Shown here: positions 22,691-34,435 of the stretch, in pieces | Position numbering within the stretch: position 1 is the stretch's first letter | How the letters are laid out: the number at the start of each line of letters is the position of its first letter | From: Schistocerca nitens | Taxonomy: Eukaryota; Arthropoda; Insecta; Orthoptera; Acrididae | Direction: 5' to 3' | Length of the DNA stretch: 64,000 nt | Assembly (NCBI RefSeq): GCF_023898315.1 | Contig: NC_064619.1 | Span: 482,277,376 to 482,341,375, forward strand | Translations under genes and position numbers: made by a program | The notes under the pieces: model-generated | What the model saw: only the letters and a program-made list of their open reading frames with translations | Databases searched by the model: none | What the model was told of the DNA's origin: nothing

Positions 22691-24952
22691 AACTTTATTT
22701 TTAATAGCTATTTGTTATTTAATGTGGCTTCATGCATCACAAATATTTCATAAATGCTGATGTTAGAAGAATAACACTGAAGTAGCACAAAAGACACAGC
22801 AACTGAAGAATAACATTATTCTTTGTGGTTGTGCCAACATTACTCCACAACAATAAATTAGCACATATTTATAATGGTTTACATTAACTTCAGCACTTTC
22901 ACAGCCAATGTTCAACTGACAAAACTTCTCCACTGAACAAAATCACAAGTATCTTATAACTACTGTTAAATTTATTTTCACAGAAATAATAATTGGCACA
23001 ATACTACATAAAGCTGTAAAATAATACAAAATGAAATACTTGGATCAACATACTCGAAGAACATTTCTGCAACACAATTTCATATAATTACATAACTTAA
23101 TATTTACACATGTACAGAAAGGACAACGCTGAAAATTCTTCACAGGTCAGTTACAAGATGATCACTGTTCTTTGCTTTGGTGTCCTATCAGTCTAGCAAA
23201 TAATCCTCAATGAAATGTTTAATAACTGTTAAACTGTCACCAACAGCTCTTCTTAAATTGATAAAATAAGTTTTGATTTTGATTAACAAACACTGATATT
23301 ATGTTTCATGATATGTCTACAGACAGGTAAACCCAAAGTTCATTAAGTTTGTGTTTCTATTTTTCTTAAAAAAAGTCACTTCAACATTAATGATCCATAT
23401 GTCTTAGATGGACAATTTTCAGAGCTTTCAATACAATGATATCCTAGAATATTTCCTCACTCTGCATAAACTTGCAACATTATATCATCAGTCCTTAAGA
23501 TGAATAACAGATTTCACCTTTACACTGAACATCATTACAGTATCTACAACTATCTTAAAGCACACAGAAAATTCAGATCTTACAAATGAAAAATATCATT
23601 AAAATGTGTAAATAAATGCCCTGCATCTGCTGATTTACTGTTAGGACAGATGAAATTACAAGTCAGCCTCAGTACACTACAGTAACTTCACTTTCAATAG
23701 ACAATAGAAAAATACAGAATTTTCTTGTTGTTACCAATTTAAAAGTTAATTTGGGCACATTATATTGAATTATATAAACAAAAGACTGAATAAAAGCCAC
23801 AATTTTTCCAAAATTATTTTACTGCTGCTTTCACAAAATGGGTTCACAGCCAGCACTGCTGTACCACATACACTCGGCAGGTTTGTGTAATATTGTTCTC
23901 AATTTAATTAACACACGTATAAAATTTTAAGTATGCACCATTTTCTGGCCACACAATGCCAAAACTGTAAACAAAATGACTGCAGGGTATCTGCAGGAGA
24001 ATGTCGAATATATATTTTTCTATTGTAATTCACCATTGTGCTGCAGAATGGTTCTCTGGACTTTCTTGGCAACCAGTTGTATTTTCGTTATCTTGAACAT
24101 CAATTCAGCAGGCAAGAACAGTTTTACAGATATACAGATTAGCACTTCCAACGACATGAAGCTACCGTCTAATTTCAATATTTTGATCTCATAAGAGCAA
24201 AGAGCATTACATTAAATGCTACAGTACAGTGAAAAATAATTGTTTTATAACCACAAGACAGATATCATTATCTACAGTAAGAAGTCTGTTTCTATGATTT
24301 AATCATAGTTGCAAATAGACTGAACACAAGTGATTTTGGTACAACATAATCTCCTTCTATCCTGTAACAGAAGTAACTTGTGCTGGCACTAATAACTATC
24401 ACAAAACTTCTGCTGGAAATGTAAGTCTTACACCACAAATATACCTTTCTCTGAGTGATTATAAGGTTTATTACAGTCTGGCATTACTAAACTGTATTTG
24501 GTGCACTGTAACTGCCACTAATATGTGTAAATGCAGCACTTAATAAAAGTGATAACTGCAGCAGTATTCCCAAAGAAAGAGTGCACAAGCATTCTTAAAA
24601 TACATAAGTCATGCATGCATGAATAATGACTGATTTTCTTTGAACACATTTTGAAAAGCTGCAGGATGAATCACATGCATTGCATATCAAATGCCTAACA
24701 TAAATTCACATTTAGTCATCAATTATGTGCCACAATGCAAGGGACACCTCAATATGCCTAAAATCAGTCTGAGTAACAGTCAATTAGAACATCAAAATCA
24801 TGTGCTCTGTATTATAATGATTCAAGCATATCATTATTTGTGACAAAACACATTGGCCCATACATTAAAAACCTCTTAATTAGTAACCAGGTAGAGGAGT
24901 AACAGTATGGTATTGACAGCATCCCTGTCAAGCTAATATTCACTGCATGCAT
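22691..24952 (-). other. Probable 3' UTR of the TSP1/PLAC gene
   Basis: Starts right after the stop codon of the PLAC exon on the minus strand. About 2.2 kb of AT-rich, apparently repeat-free sequence, unusual in this window. Minus-strand AATAAA signals lie at 24467-24472, 22971-22976 and 22693-22698; I cannot tell which is used. The end at 22691 is chosen only from the last of these. Confidence 0.45.
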
Positions 24953-25065
24953 TTAGAATTTCTTTCGGCAGGAATGGCAGCAGTTGTTATGATAATACTT
25001 ATACTTGCAGAGTCGAGCTTGTACAACGAGGTGGCAGTTTGGAAATTTGTCTACACAGTCGTTCC
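24953..25065 (-). CDS. Terminal exon of ADAMTS/ADAMTS-like gene: PLAC domain
   Basis: The minus-strand acceptor TTTTGTTACAG lies directly before the exon, which opens in phase 1 and ends in TAA. The 36 codons spell a PLAC (protease and lacunin) domain with all six cysteines: C-V-D-K-F-P-N-C, then ARLC, then YYHNNCCHSC. PLAC closes many extracellular matrix proteins: ADAMTS proteases, ADAMTS-like proteins, papilin and lacunin. Phase 1 matches the donor phase of the linker exon at 48668-48799, 23.6 kb upstream. Domain and splice signals are seen directly; membership of one gene with the other two exons follows from phase, strand and domain logic. Confidence 0.9.
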
Positions 25066-25640
25066 CTGTAACAAAAATGAATTCCATACAGTAATGCCCA
25101 CAATGAAAAATTTTTCACATGAACTGTCAAAATTACTAACATAAATAAATTTTGCTCATGAACAAACCAATAGCTGCTGTAAAAAATCAAATGAGAACTG
25201 AAATGATTTCCAGTGACTAAATAATTGAAAGCTTAATTACTCAGAAACCCACAGTGTGGTATTTGATACAAATAATGACTTAAAGATAAAGGAAATAGTG
25301 ATTACTAATCAGAAAATATAAATTAAAATCATGTAAATCCCTTGGTGTCCTAGTGGATAACAAATTAACATGGACTCAAATGTACAGACAGATGATAACA
25401 TTTGAGACTCAAGTTTTCTTTGTATAAGTATCCACTTTGATGAAGCTCAGACACAGATAATTTTGCAAGATTTCACTCACAGATACCTAAATGACTTTCT
25501 GGTCCAACGCTACAAATAAAGAATAAAGCATTTATACTGTAATGAAAGAATAATGACAGTATTGTGTGCAATCAATAAACCAACACATTATAGAGACTTC
25601 TTCATGTTTTTAGTCATTTGTATGTTGTTATCCGTTTACA
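25066..25640. other. Start of the 23.6-kb last intron
   Basis: Intron sequence of the host gene (minus). A short stretch near 25330-25440 resembles the CR1-like LINE 3' region (KSLGVLVDNKLTWTQM-type text on the plus strand), weakly supported. Otherwise unique. Confidence 0.4.
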
Positions 25641-25641
25641 A

Positions 25642-26698
25642 TGATCAGCCAGAACATTATGACACTTAGCTAATAGCTGGTGTGTCCATCTTTGACACGG
25701 ATAACAATGACAATGCATCATGGCATTGAAGCAACGAGGCCTTGGTAGGTCACTCACATCCCAGATGTGTTCAATTGGGTGAGTTGGATTGCCAGCACAT
25801 TAATTGGAACTCACCACTGTGTTCCTCAAATCATTACAACATACTCCTGCCCTTGTGACATGGCACATTATTGTGCTGAAAACTGCCACTGCCATTGGGA
25901 AAAATGACTGTCATGAAGGCACATACATGGTCTGCAACCAGTGTACTATACTCCTTGGCCTTCATAGTGCACTGAACACGCTACAAATGTTTCCCAGAAC
26001 ATAGTGGAGCTGGCACCAGCTTGTCTCCATCCTACAGTACAGGTGTCAAGGAGATGTTACCCTGGAAGACAATGGATCCGCACCCTCCCGTCGGCATGAT
26101 GAAGAAGGTATCAGGATTCATCAGACCATCTAAAGCTCTGCCACTGCACCAATGTGAAGTGCCAATGGTCATGTTCCCATTTCAGTTGTAGTTGCCGATG
26201 TCATGGTGTTAACAATGACACACCCACAGATTGTCAGCTGCGAAAGCCCACCGTTAGGAGTGTTTGGTGCACTGTGTGTTCAGATGCATGTCTGATGATA
26301 CTTCTCCCACAGTTTATTGCCTGTTCTGTGTTAACAGTTTGCCCAAATGACATCTGACATCTGTCATGAGGGGTGGCTGCCCAACCCCAAATATCTGGGT
26401 GTGATTTGACCTTGGTTTTTCGACTTGTTGACGGTACTCAATACAGAACTCCTCGAACAACCAACAAGTTGTGCAGTTTCTGTAATGCTTGTGCTGAGGC
26501 TCTGGGTCATTACAATCTGCAGTCAAACTAAGATAGGTCGCATGCCTTCCCCATTCTAAACATGGACAGGATACTCACTGATATTACGTGCAACCTGTGC
26601 ACTCCTGACTAGCAGTCATTCCTTGCCAACTGAAACTGCTATTGCCTTGTTGGGTTTATATCGACTGTAGGTCAGTGGTCATAATGTTCTGGCTGTAC
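25642..26698 (-). mobile_element. Tc1-like transposon, degraded
   Basis: Inverted ends TGATCAGCCAGAACATTATG (left) and TGTACAGCCAGAACATTATG (from the right). The minus-strand transposase remains in pieces: FRWSDES (first catalytic Asp), PNGSGSFQHNNVPCHK (second block, Asp changed to Asn), and an HTH region around 26460. TA flanks are not clear. Located in the last intron of the host gene. Confidence 0.8.
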
Positions 26699-27462
26699 AC
26701 ACTGTGAGGCAGAGGTAGTTCAGTTGTACATCTGTAGAGCTGGTGAGCAGATCCAGTTAGTTGTTAAGTAAGTTGGACTTTCAAGTAGTGTTCTCCCTCT
26801 AGTTATTGCTGGAACTACCACTGGCATCAACAAGCAATCAGAGAATGACCAGAGCAAGAGAAGAGGCAGTCATTTTGATTGGAGTGTAACTAATTAGCAG
26901 AACAGGTTAACTGGCAAGTTAATCAGAGTTCCTAACTACTGCATTTCATCTGGTTACATAAAATCTACAGCAATGCACTTAAGTTAGAGAGTTTTGAATA
27001 TATTATTTTGCTGTGATACAGATAACATTCGGATACTTGAGAATAATTTCTATACTCTATTTTATCAATTTTGACATTTGCTAGTAACATGAGAAAAACC
27101 ACTGCAAGTTGAAGGTATGACTGGCAGCTTTTAAAACATAGAACTATATGGAATTTCCAGTTGCAAGGACAATAGCAGTGATCAGTGAAAGAGATTTGAA
27201 ATATCAGAACAAATGGCTGTGGATACACTTGCTACTAATCAATACCAATTACATGTTCTGGCTTGCTTCAAACTGATACTGAATTAATGTGTCTTTCCTC
27301 TTGGGGCCATTTTTTCTAAAGTGGTGTGCAACAGCAGTGTCTCTTTCTGGGTATGCCATTGAGTATCATCACAGTGTGTATTTGTTCTAATATTGGTTGT
27401 AAATAATTCATTACAGTTCAGAAGAAGTAACAATACCATAACTACACTACTAGAAGAGAAAA
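26699..27462. other. No gene recognised
   Basis: Intron sequence without recognisable repeats; only short frames. Confidence 0.35.
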
Positions 27463-27464
27463 TA

Positions 27465-28124
27465 CGAGGGGCGTTCAGAAAGTAAGCTCCGATCGGTCGC
27501 GAAATGGAAACGACTATGAAAATCCGATAAAGCTTTGCACAGATGTGTTGGGTGGTGTCTCTAGTATAACCCCAGTTAGCATCACGTCGCTCTTCTCATT
27601 TCTGAGCTCGCAGTGAGTGCGTAAAGATGTCTAGAAAATAGTGTCTGCCGCCAAGTACGAGGGCCTGGTGAGAAATTTCGCCTGAAGCTATGCAGCTAAC
27701 ATTACATAACTGTCGTGCTGTTTCTTCTTCAAGACAATTCTCACCCGCATTATGCAGGGGCAATGAAGATGCTCCTGCATCGTTTTCAAATGGAAATGTG
27801 AGATTACCCACAATACAGTCCGCAATTGTCTCCCCCTGGGTTTCATCTCTGGTCACATGAACCGCTGTCTTTGAAGACAACATTTTGACACACAACAAGG
27901 TGTAGGCCAGCGTGGAGAATTGGCGGAAAGCACTGGCGGCTGCCTTCTATGATGAGGCTATTGAAAAGTTGGTACAACGCTATGACAAAAGTCTAAGTCA
28001 GAACGGCGACTACGTAGAGAAGTAGCTGAAAGGTGTAGCTAATTGTTACAAGTAAAACATTTCTGATGTTCACTGTGGTTTCAATTTGGCAATCAATCGG
28101 AGCTTACTTTCTGAACAGGCCTCG
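27465..28124 (+). mobile_element. Mariner deletion derivative, 660 bp
   Basis: Inverted ends CGAGGGGCGTTCAGAAAGTA (left) and CGAGGCCTGTTCAGAAAGTA (right), TA duplications at 27463-27464 and 28125-28126. Inside, plus-strand fragments of a mariner transposase in mixed frames end with DEAIEKLVQRYDKSLSQNGD and YVEK, its usual C-terminus. Most of the catalytic domain between the start and the DN.RPH block is missing. A non-autonomous copy that moved, or decayed, after internal deletion. Confidence 0.9.
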
Positions 28125-28380
28125 TATATATATCGATTACTTTCACTGAAACTGGATTTAGCTCAGAAAGGGGATGAATAATGCTTCCACTAAAACCATT
28201 GACCATTCAATAACACTGAATGCCTGACAGACAGCAAAGCTAAAACTTAAAGTGTGCTAAAACACAAATAAATGCACTTGACTAAAGAGATGGATTGTTT
28301 CGGGTGGAATTGCTGAGAGAAGAAAGAAGGTAAGGGGGGATGGGTGGATGGCTTATGACTGGGAGCGGAGGCATCAAGAA
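28125..28380. other. No gene recognised
   Basis: Short unique stretch between the mariner derivative and the Penelope fragment; purine-rich near 28315-28390. Confidence 0.3.
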
Positions 28381-29270
28381 GGAAGGAAAGAAATGTGACT
28401 GCTCATGAGGATCACCTTCTTACATGCCCAGAGATGAAGAACATTCTACCCACAATCCTTGTTACCTCTCCCAACATGATCTTCTGTCACTCAATCAATC
28501 TACAAATATCTTGCTCCATTCTTATGCCACACCAACACTCAGATAAGTGCCATAAAGGTCATATCCGTTTTGAAAATACAGGAGCAAGAGCTTCCCTATG
28601 CAACTACCAAGCACATCATATTGCAGCCGTGTCAGGAGCATATCCTACACTATCAATGAGATGGCCATCTGTGTAAGCAGTTAATCTCTGCACAGTCATT
28701 TATGTAAGAGTGATACCAAGCTGGACTACACTAAAATGAATGATCACCATGACAGTAGAGTTAACCACGTAGTGACTTAACACGCTGCTGAGTACAACAT
28801 TCTCTACTACTACCATGGTTACTTCACAATCTGTACCATCTGGACCCACACCCTTCCAGCCCTAAACATCAGCTTCACCTTCGCCACTGTACCCATGTCC
28901 CACACTACACTCATTCTACTGTCTCTCTCTCTCTCTTTTTCTCTCTCCTCTCTACAGTCTCCCTCTTCTTCTGCTGTATATCCCTCTGCTAGTCCACTAC
29001 TCCATTTCACTGTATCCCACATGCAGATTCCCCTGCCCATACCATTATGAGTTCACTGGTGCCTCATCCCTATCCTGTCCCCTCACAGACTTCAGCATCC
29101 TTCTGCACATCACACCCTCCCTTCTCCCTCCTAACCACCTTTAACCAACTCCATCCAATACAACCCCTCACTCATTATGTGGCATTGCTGGTACATTGTA
29201 GACATCTGAGAAAGTGTAGCAACATTTTTAGCCTTGTTTATGACTGTGAATCTTACAGTTAAGGAGAAAG
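28381..29270 (+). mobile_element. Penelope-like element fragment
   Basis: The plus-strand text LLTCPEMKNILPTILVTSPN followed by MIFCHSINL lines up with the post-RT region of the Penelope-like copy at 55.1-58 kb (SCPEMRNVLPTILPTLPT). The DNA then becomes C/T-rich (28800-29200) like the terminal regions of that copy. The endonuclease domain is largely decayed or lost. Orientation is opposite to the two larger Penelope copies. Confidence 0.6.
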
Positions 29271-30190
29271 TATTAAAAACAAAAACCATTAATTTGTACA
29301 TGTCTTCTAATTAATACAATGAGAGATGATGAAATCTTCTTGGCCTTCCATCTGGGTAGCTGCATTGAAAATCCAATGTTTTGATGAGTGTCATTCTCAT
29401 CATCTACCTGAATGGAAGCCCGAGAAGATTTCATCAGCAGTATACACCAGGAAAGCCTACATTCACAGTGAGAGATACCTAAAAACAGGGAGAAGGATAA
29501 AGCCATCATCATCCGAGGGCTGGTTTGAATACCATACTGCTTTACTAGGGAGTGTTCTATTGGAAGTGGTGTACCACTGCCTTCGTCTGTTCTTCTGACC
29601 TTAGAACTTACTCACTCAGTCAGTTATATGGAGTTATATGGAGATCCATAGCTTAATGTGGGTACTGAATAATAGTACAGGTCACCATTTTTTTGCATTA
29701 AGAAACACTAAAAGAAGCTAAAAATATTATAAGAGAGAGCAGAAATTCTAGAACTGACTGGGATCTGTACACTTTTCCACTGAACTACTCATCCACTTGA
29801 GAGATACTTGTAAGTGCAAAATATGCTTAATTGAGCTTCTTAATTAGTATACTCATGTGTTGTTTCCCTTTTTGCTTGATTTCCTACTATACACCACACA
29901 GTAGTATTCAATACTGTCTACTGCTAGTACCAGTGGGGCATTTTTTCTTGCTTAAGACTGTATGACATATGTCTTTGAAAGTATAAGACAAACCATTTGC
30001 TAAGAACCAGTTTTAGACCTATCATCTGGACCATGTCTTGCTTGTCAGAGTGTGCTATTTGAATTCTCTTGAAATGCCCCCCCCCCCCCACCCCACCCAA
30101 CCCCCCCGCCAGTTATGAGCCACTTAAACTGTAGTTGTAGTGATTAACTGCTGACGCATTCACGACACAGCCCACAGTCTAAAGCAATGC
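29271..30190. other. No gene recognised; C-rich run
   Basis: Unique sequence with a C-tract of about 30 bases (30078-30108, broken by A). No exon or element identified. Near 29329-29512 two similar inverted segments (agatgatgaaatcttctcgg-like) give a weak foldback. Confidence 0.35.
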
Positions 30191-30981
30191 TAAAAAGGAG
30201 TAGAACTCATGTACAGAAAGCTACCTAAACTTGAAACTGACAGCAGGAAGATTTTTGGAGTAAACCTAAATATATGTCAGAAGGACAGTCTAATGGGAAA
30301 TGAAGGTGGTGTATTAATTGTACTGGACAAGAATTTCAGATCCACCAGAGTCACCCCCAGACATAACCAAAAGCTCCAGAGAAACCCTCAGCTCTCTAAA
30401 ACATTATGTTCCTCCATGTTACTGCCATCACTGGAGGAGACTTCACTAATGCATAATGCTTTCTCTGAAAATTTCTTGGAACAATTAGTTTGGAAGCTCA
30501 TTTATTATGAAAATATATTACATCTAATTGCAAAGAATAGACCTGACCTCTTTGAGAAGTTCTGCATTGAATTTGGTATCAGTTGCAGAAGTTGATTATT
30601 AAAGTAAAAGAGAACAACTAAACCAAGTAGAAAGTCTTAAATGTCCACTAATACAAATAGAGATGTCCAGTAATACAAATAGAGATGCACCCATGTCATA
30701 CCTCAGACAGGAAATTGAAATATTTACCTCTGGGCAGGAAAATGTAGAGGAACTGTGACTCAAATACAATCAAGTATTGGGTGGGAGGATCCCTCAATGG
30801 TAAATAATTGTTGTAAATAAACTTGGTGATTACTGCACAATATGTATAAACTGAAGCATATGGCTACAGTGAAAATAATGCTGAATGAAAAGCATTTTGC
30901 TGTTAAGAGGGCAATGCATGAAGCCTGCAATAAATTCCGTAGTAGAGTCTTATAGAAAGATTTCTTACAAAATCCAGTATA
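30191..30981 (+). mobile_element. CR1/L2-like LINE, part 1 (endonuclease region)
   Basis: The plus-strand frame 30209-30595 carries LETDSRKIFGVNLNICQKDS, GGVLIVLDKNF and NRPDLFEKFCIEFGISC. It matches the apurinic endonuclease region of the LINE at 54.4-55.2 kb (PEIDSSEIFGENLSIYRKD; TQRPDFFEDVHTETGISDH). About 150 codons in the middle of the domain are lost. A run with LKQEHVEEL-like text leads to the mariner insertion. Dead fragment. Confidence 0.75.
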
Positions 30982-32218
30982 TGAGGGCTGTTCAAAAAGT
31001 ATCCAGCTTTTATTTTTAAGTTCAGAATAAAATTCAGTTTTCAGTTGCAAATATATTTTTATTTCACCCATGCTGTTGCCACTGTTGGAAGTATTGCTCG
31101 GAAACCTATTTTGGTATGGTGCAAAGCTGTTCTGTCAAATGCTGCATAATGTCGAATTCTGCATAATGTCTTCCCTGTTCTGAAATATGGTCCCTTTCAG
31201 AGCCTCTTTCAGTTTAGGTAAAAGCCAGAAGTCGCTCAGTGCTAGGTCGGAGGATTTGGAGGCTGAAAAACCAGAGCCATATTGTGTTTGGCCAAAAAAG
31301 TCTCGATTAATTTCGAATGATGCATGTGTGTGCTATTATGGTGAAGGTGCCAACTAGTTGCTGCGTACAAAGAAGTCTGGCTGTTTTCATATTACTGCTT
31401 CATGAAAGCAATGTAGAACCTCTTGGTAGTACTCCTTATTGACATTAATATGTTCTTGTGTGTGCTTGTGATGGAGCACACCACTGGAGTCAAAAAAGAT
31501 GATCAGCATGACTTTCACATTGTTGTTGAACTTCTTGCTTTTTTGGGTCTTGGGGATGATGGATACCTCCACTGAGATGAGTGAAACTTTGTTTCTGAGT
31601 CATACCCACAAACTCGCGGCTCATCACCAGTGATCACCCAGCATGTCCTATGCAATTTCCAAATGAAGTGGCTTTGCTCAGTTGTTAGCAACTTTCACAC
31701 AAATTTTGCTCAGATTCTCCTAGGGTTCAAATGTTCCATTAAAACTGAATGAATGGATTCAATACTAATTTTAACCTTGTCTGCAAGTCATGTGATCATG
31801 AATTGTCTATACTGTATCTCCAAGTCATCTCTTTTGTGGCTGTTGAGGGCCTAACTGAACGTCCCCACTCTTCACTGAGGAGCAGCCATCTTGGTGGTAC
31901 CCACTGCTTCATCCCCAAACACTTGTCAAACCTTCTGGGTTGTTTCAAATTGAGAATCACCAAGCTTAAAATAAAATTTGATGTCATAATGTTGTTCCAA
32001 TTTTTCTGTCATTTTGCCCACAACACAAAATCGGATGACTACTGCTAACATGTGTTGACTTATTAATAGCTAGCCAGTGACTTGCAGTTTCTGCATTCAT
32101 GAAAAAAGTCAGGCTTGAGCACTACATATGCCTACAAACATAGAGATTATGCATGGCTCAACACCTTCATTGGTTTTATCAATAAAAAATAAGCTCGGAT
32201 ACTTTTTGAACAGCCTAG
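30982..32218 (-). mobile_element. Mariner-like transposon (SETMAR-type transposase), degraded
   Basis: Inverted ends TGAGGGCTGTTCAAAAAGTA (left) and CTAGGCTGTTCAAAAAGTAT (right), TA at 30980-30981 and 32219-32220. The minus strand keeps an N-terminal HTH part (31987-31796) and, at 31572-31387, KFNNNVKVMLIIFFDSSGVL, the block with a catalytic Asp (FFD). Frames are broken between. The LINE reads on at both sides. Confidence 0.88.
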
Positions 32219-33060
32219 TATATGTAAAATCTGTCAGTGGCAGAAAAGTTAGTGTTCAACAACAACGGATGATCCTGGAACTGAAGTTGAGTGTCGCAAA
32301 GCAAAAGCTGAACTTCGTTTTCAAATATTTCTTTACTAAGGCAGATATGGTAGCACTGGCCCAGTTTACTTCTTACACCACTGCAGAGATGAGTGATATG
32401 AACAGTGGTGTTGAGAAACATCTGAAATAGTTTTTTTAAAAATTTTAAAAAAGCCTCTATAACCCTATGGAATCTCGGTGATGTTCTGCACAAAATTTGA
32501 AGCTGCGTTGGCTCCATTTTTAGCCATACATAATGTACACCAAACTGAACAAAAAGAAAGCATAGGTTACATCCATCTACAAGTTATCTATTTGTTGTAA
32601 AATGTTAGGATGTATTCTGAGCTCAACCATTATGAAGAATCTTACATAGAATGACCTCCTCCATGCCTACCAGTGTCGATTTCAAAATTATAGATCATGT
32701 GGCACTCAATTTGCACTATTCTCACATAACATCCTGAAAGCTATGGATCAAGGAAATCATGTGGAAGGAAGTGCTATGTGAAGAAAATCTACACAAGAAC
32801 ATGATCTCAAAAGTGGTGTAATGATTGGAAACATGCTTTAAATGTACATAAATTTAAAATGTTACTCTTCACAATACTCAGAAATGTAGCATCCTATGAT
32901 TAACATATTAGTGAGTCATAATTTCTATCAACCAAGTCATACAAATACCTGGGAGGGGTGGCTCATATCCCCAACTTTGGGGATATGAAATGGGATGATC
33001 AGTCATAGGTAAATTAGATGGTGAACTTCAGTTCATTGCTAGGACACTGGGATAATGCTG
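32219..33060 (+). mobile_element. CR1/L2-like LINE, part 2 (RT remnants)
   Basis: Plus-strand pieces: VKSVSGRKVSVQQ directly after the mariner, then around 32660-32780 a decayed motif-2a segment (HAYQCRFQNYRSCGTQFALF) and SHNILKAMDQGNHVEG. Near 32890-33040 is the post-RT region (YDxHISES, KSYKYLG). RT motifs A-C are not readable. Same family as the LINE at 53.3 kb. Confidence 0.7.
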
Positions 33061-33118
33061 TTAATGATTTTTCTTTTGTGGGCAACCACACCCATGTACT
33101 TTTTGAAATATTTTTAGT

Positions 33119-33175
33119 CATTTATTTCACACAATCACGATTATAGATTTATAACCATTATCAAGGGCAATTTGA
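33119..33175. repeat. Left arm of an older inverted repeat around the Penelope copy
   Basis: Reverse-complement partner of 37111-37170 with scattered mismatches (CATTTATTTCACACAATCAC versus the complement of GTGTATGAAATAAATG). The Penelope-like element lies in the loop between the two arms. Confidence 0.65.
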
Positions 33176-33230
33176 AACATCTATGTTAACATCAGTAGAT
33201 GTATGGATCTGATGAACTGTCAAATATACA

Positions 33231-33244
33231 TTATAATTTGGTAA
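33231..33244. repeat. Target-site duplication of Penelope-like element, left copy
   Basis: TTATAATTTGGTAA, identical to 36971-36984. A 14-bp perfect duplication gives the exact insertion borders of the element. Confidence 0.9.
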
Positions 33245-33664
33245 GAATATAATAGAGGGAAACATTCCACATGGGAAAAATATATTTAAAAAACAAAGAT
33301 GATGTGACTTACCAAACGAAAGTGCTGGCAGGTTGATAGACACACAAACATACACACAAAATTCAAGCTTTTGCAACCAACGGTTGCTTCATCAGGAAAG
33401 AGGGAAGGAGAGGGAAAGACGAAAGGATGTGGGTTTTAAGGGAGAGGGTAAGGAGTCATTCCAATCCCGGGAGCGGAAAGACTTACCTTAGGGGAAGGAC
33501 AGGTATACACTCGCACACACACACATATCCATCCGCACATACACAGACACAAGCAGACATTTGTAAAGGCAAAGAGTTTGGGCAGAGATGTCAGTCGAGG
33601 CGGAAGTACAGAGGCAAAGATGTTGTTGAAAGACAGGTGAGGTATAAGCGGCAGCAACTTGAAA

Positions 33665-34435
33665 TTAGCAGAGGTTGAGACCTGGCGGATAACGAGAAGA
33701 GAGGATATACTGAAGGGCAAGTTCCCATCTCCGGAGTTCTGACAGGTTGGTGTTAGTGGGAAGTATCCAGATAACCCGGGCGGTGTAACACTGTGCCAAG
33801 ATGTGCTGGCCGTGCACCAAGGCATGTTTAGCCACAGGGTGATCCTCATTACCAACAAACACTGTCTGCCTGTGTCCGTTCATGCGAATGGACAGTTTGT
33901 TGCTGGTCATTCCCACATAGAAAGCTTCACAGTGTAGGCAGGTCAGTTGGTTAATCACGTGGGTGCTTTCACACGTGGCTCTGCCTTTGATCGGGTACAC
34001 CTACCGGATTACAGGACAGGAGTAGGTGGTGGTGGGAGGGTGCATGGGACAGGTTTTACACCGGGGGCGGTTACAAGGGTAGGAGCCAGAGGGTAGGGAA
34101 GGTGGTTTGGGGATTTCATAGGGATGAACTAAGAGGTTACGAAGGTTAGGTGGACAGCTGAAAGACACTCTTGGTGGAGTGGGGAGGATTTCATGAAGGA
34201 TGGATCTCATTTCAGGGCAGGATTTGAGGAAGTCGTATCCCTGCTGGAGAGCCACATTCAGAGTCTGATCCAGTCCCGGAAAGTACCCTGTAACAAGTGG
34301 GGCACTTTTGTGGTTCTTCTGTGAGAGGTTCTGGGTTTGAGGGGATGAGGAAGTGGCTCTCATTATTTGCTTCTGTACCAGGTTGGGAGGGTAGTTGCGG
34401 GATGCGAAAGCTGTTTTCAGGTTGTTGGTGTAATA
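33665..34435 (-). pseudogene. Penelope post-RT region and GIY-YIG endonuclease
   Basis: Reading on the minus strand: NNLKTAFASRNYPPNLVQKQ, then CPEMRSILHEILPTPPRVSF, then a Cys block CNRPRCKTCPMHP, then a TAG at 34001-34003, then in the same frame THVINQLTCLHCEAFYVGMT and SNKLSIRMNGHRQTV. HVI...C..C...YVG(M/Q)T...R...H is the GIY-YIG-type nuclease pattern fused to the RT in Penelope elements; it nicks the target DNA. The only defects here are the TAG, another in-frame TGA at 35890-35892 and the Tc1 insertion. Confidence 0.85.

Noticed and set aside
29047-29262. Pro/Ser/His-rich open run, seemingly a small protein
   Set aside because: C/T-rich DNA of a Penelope terminal region, no splice sites or start context.
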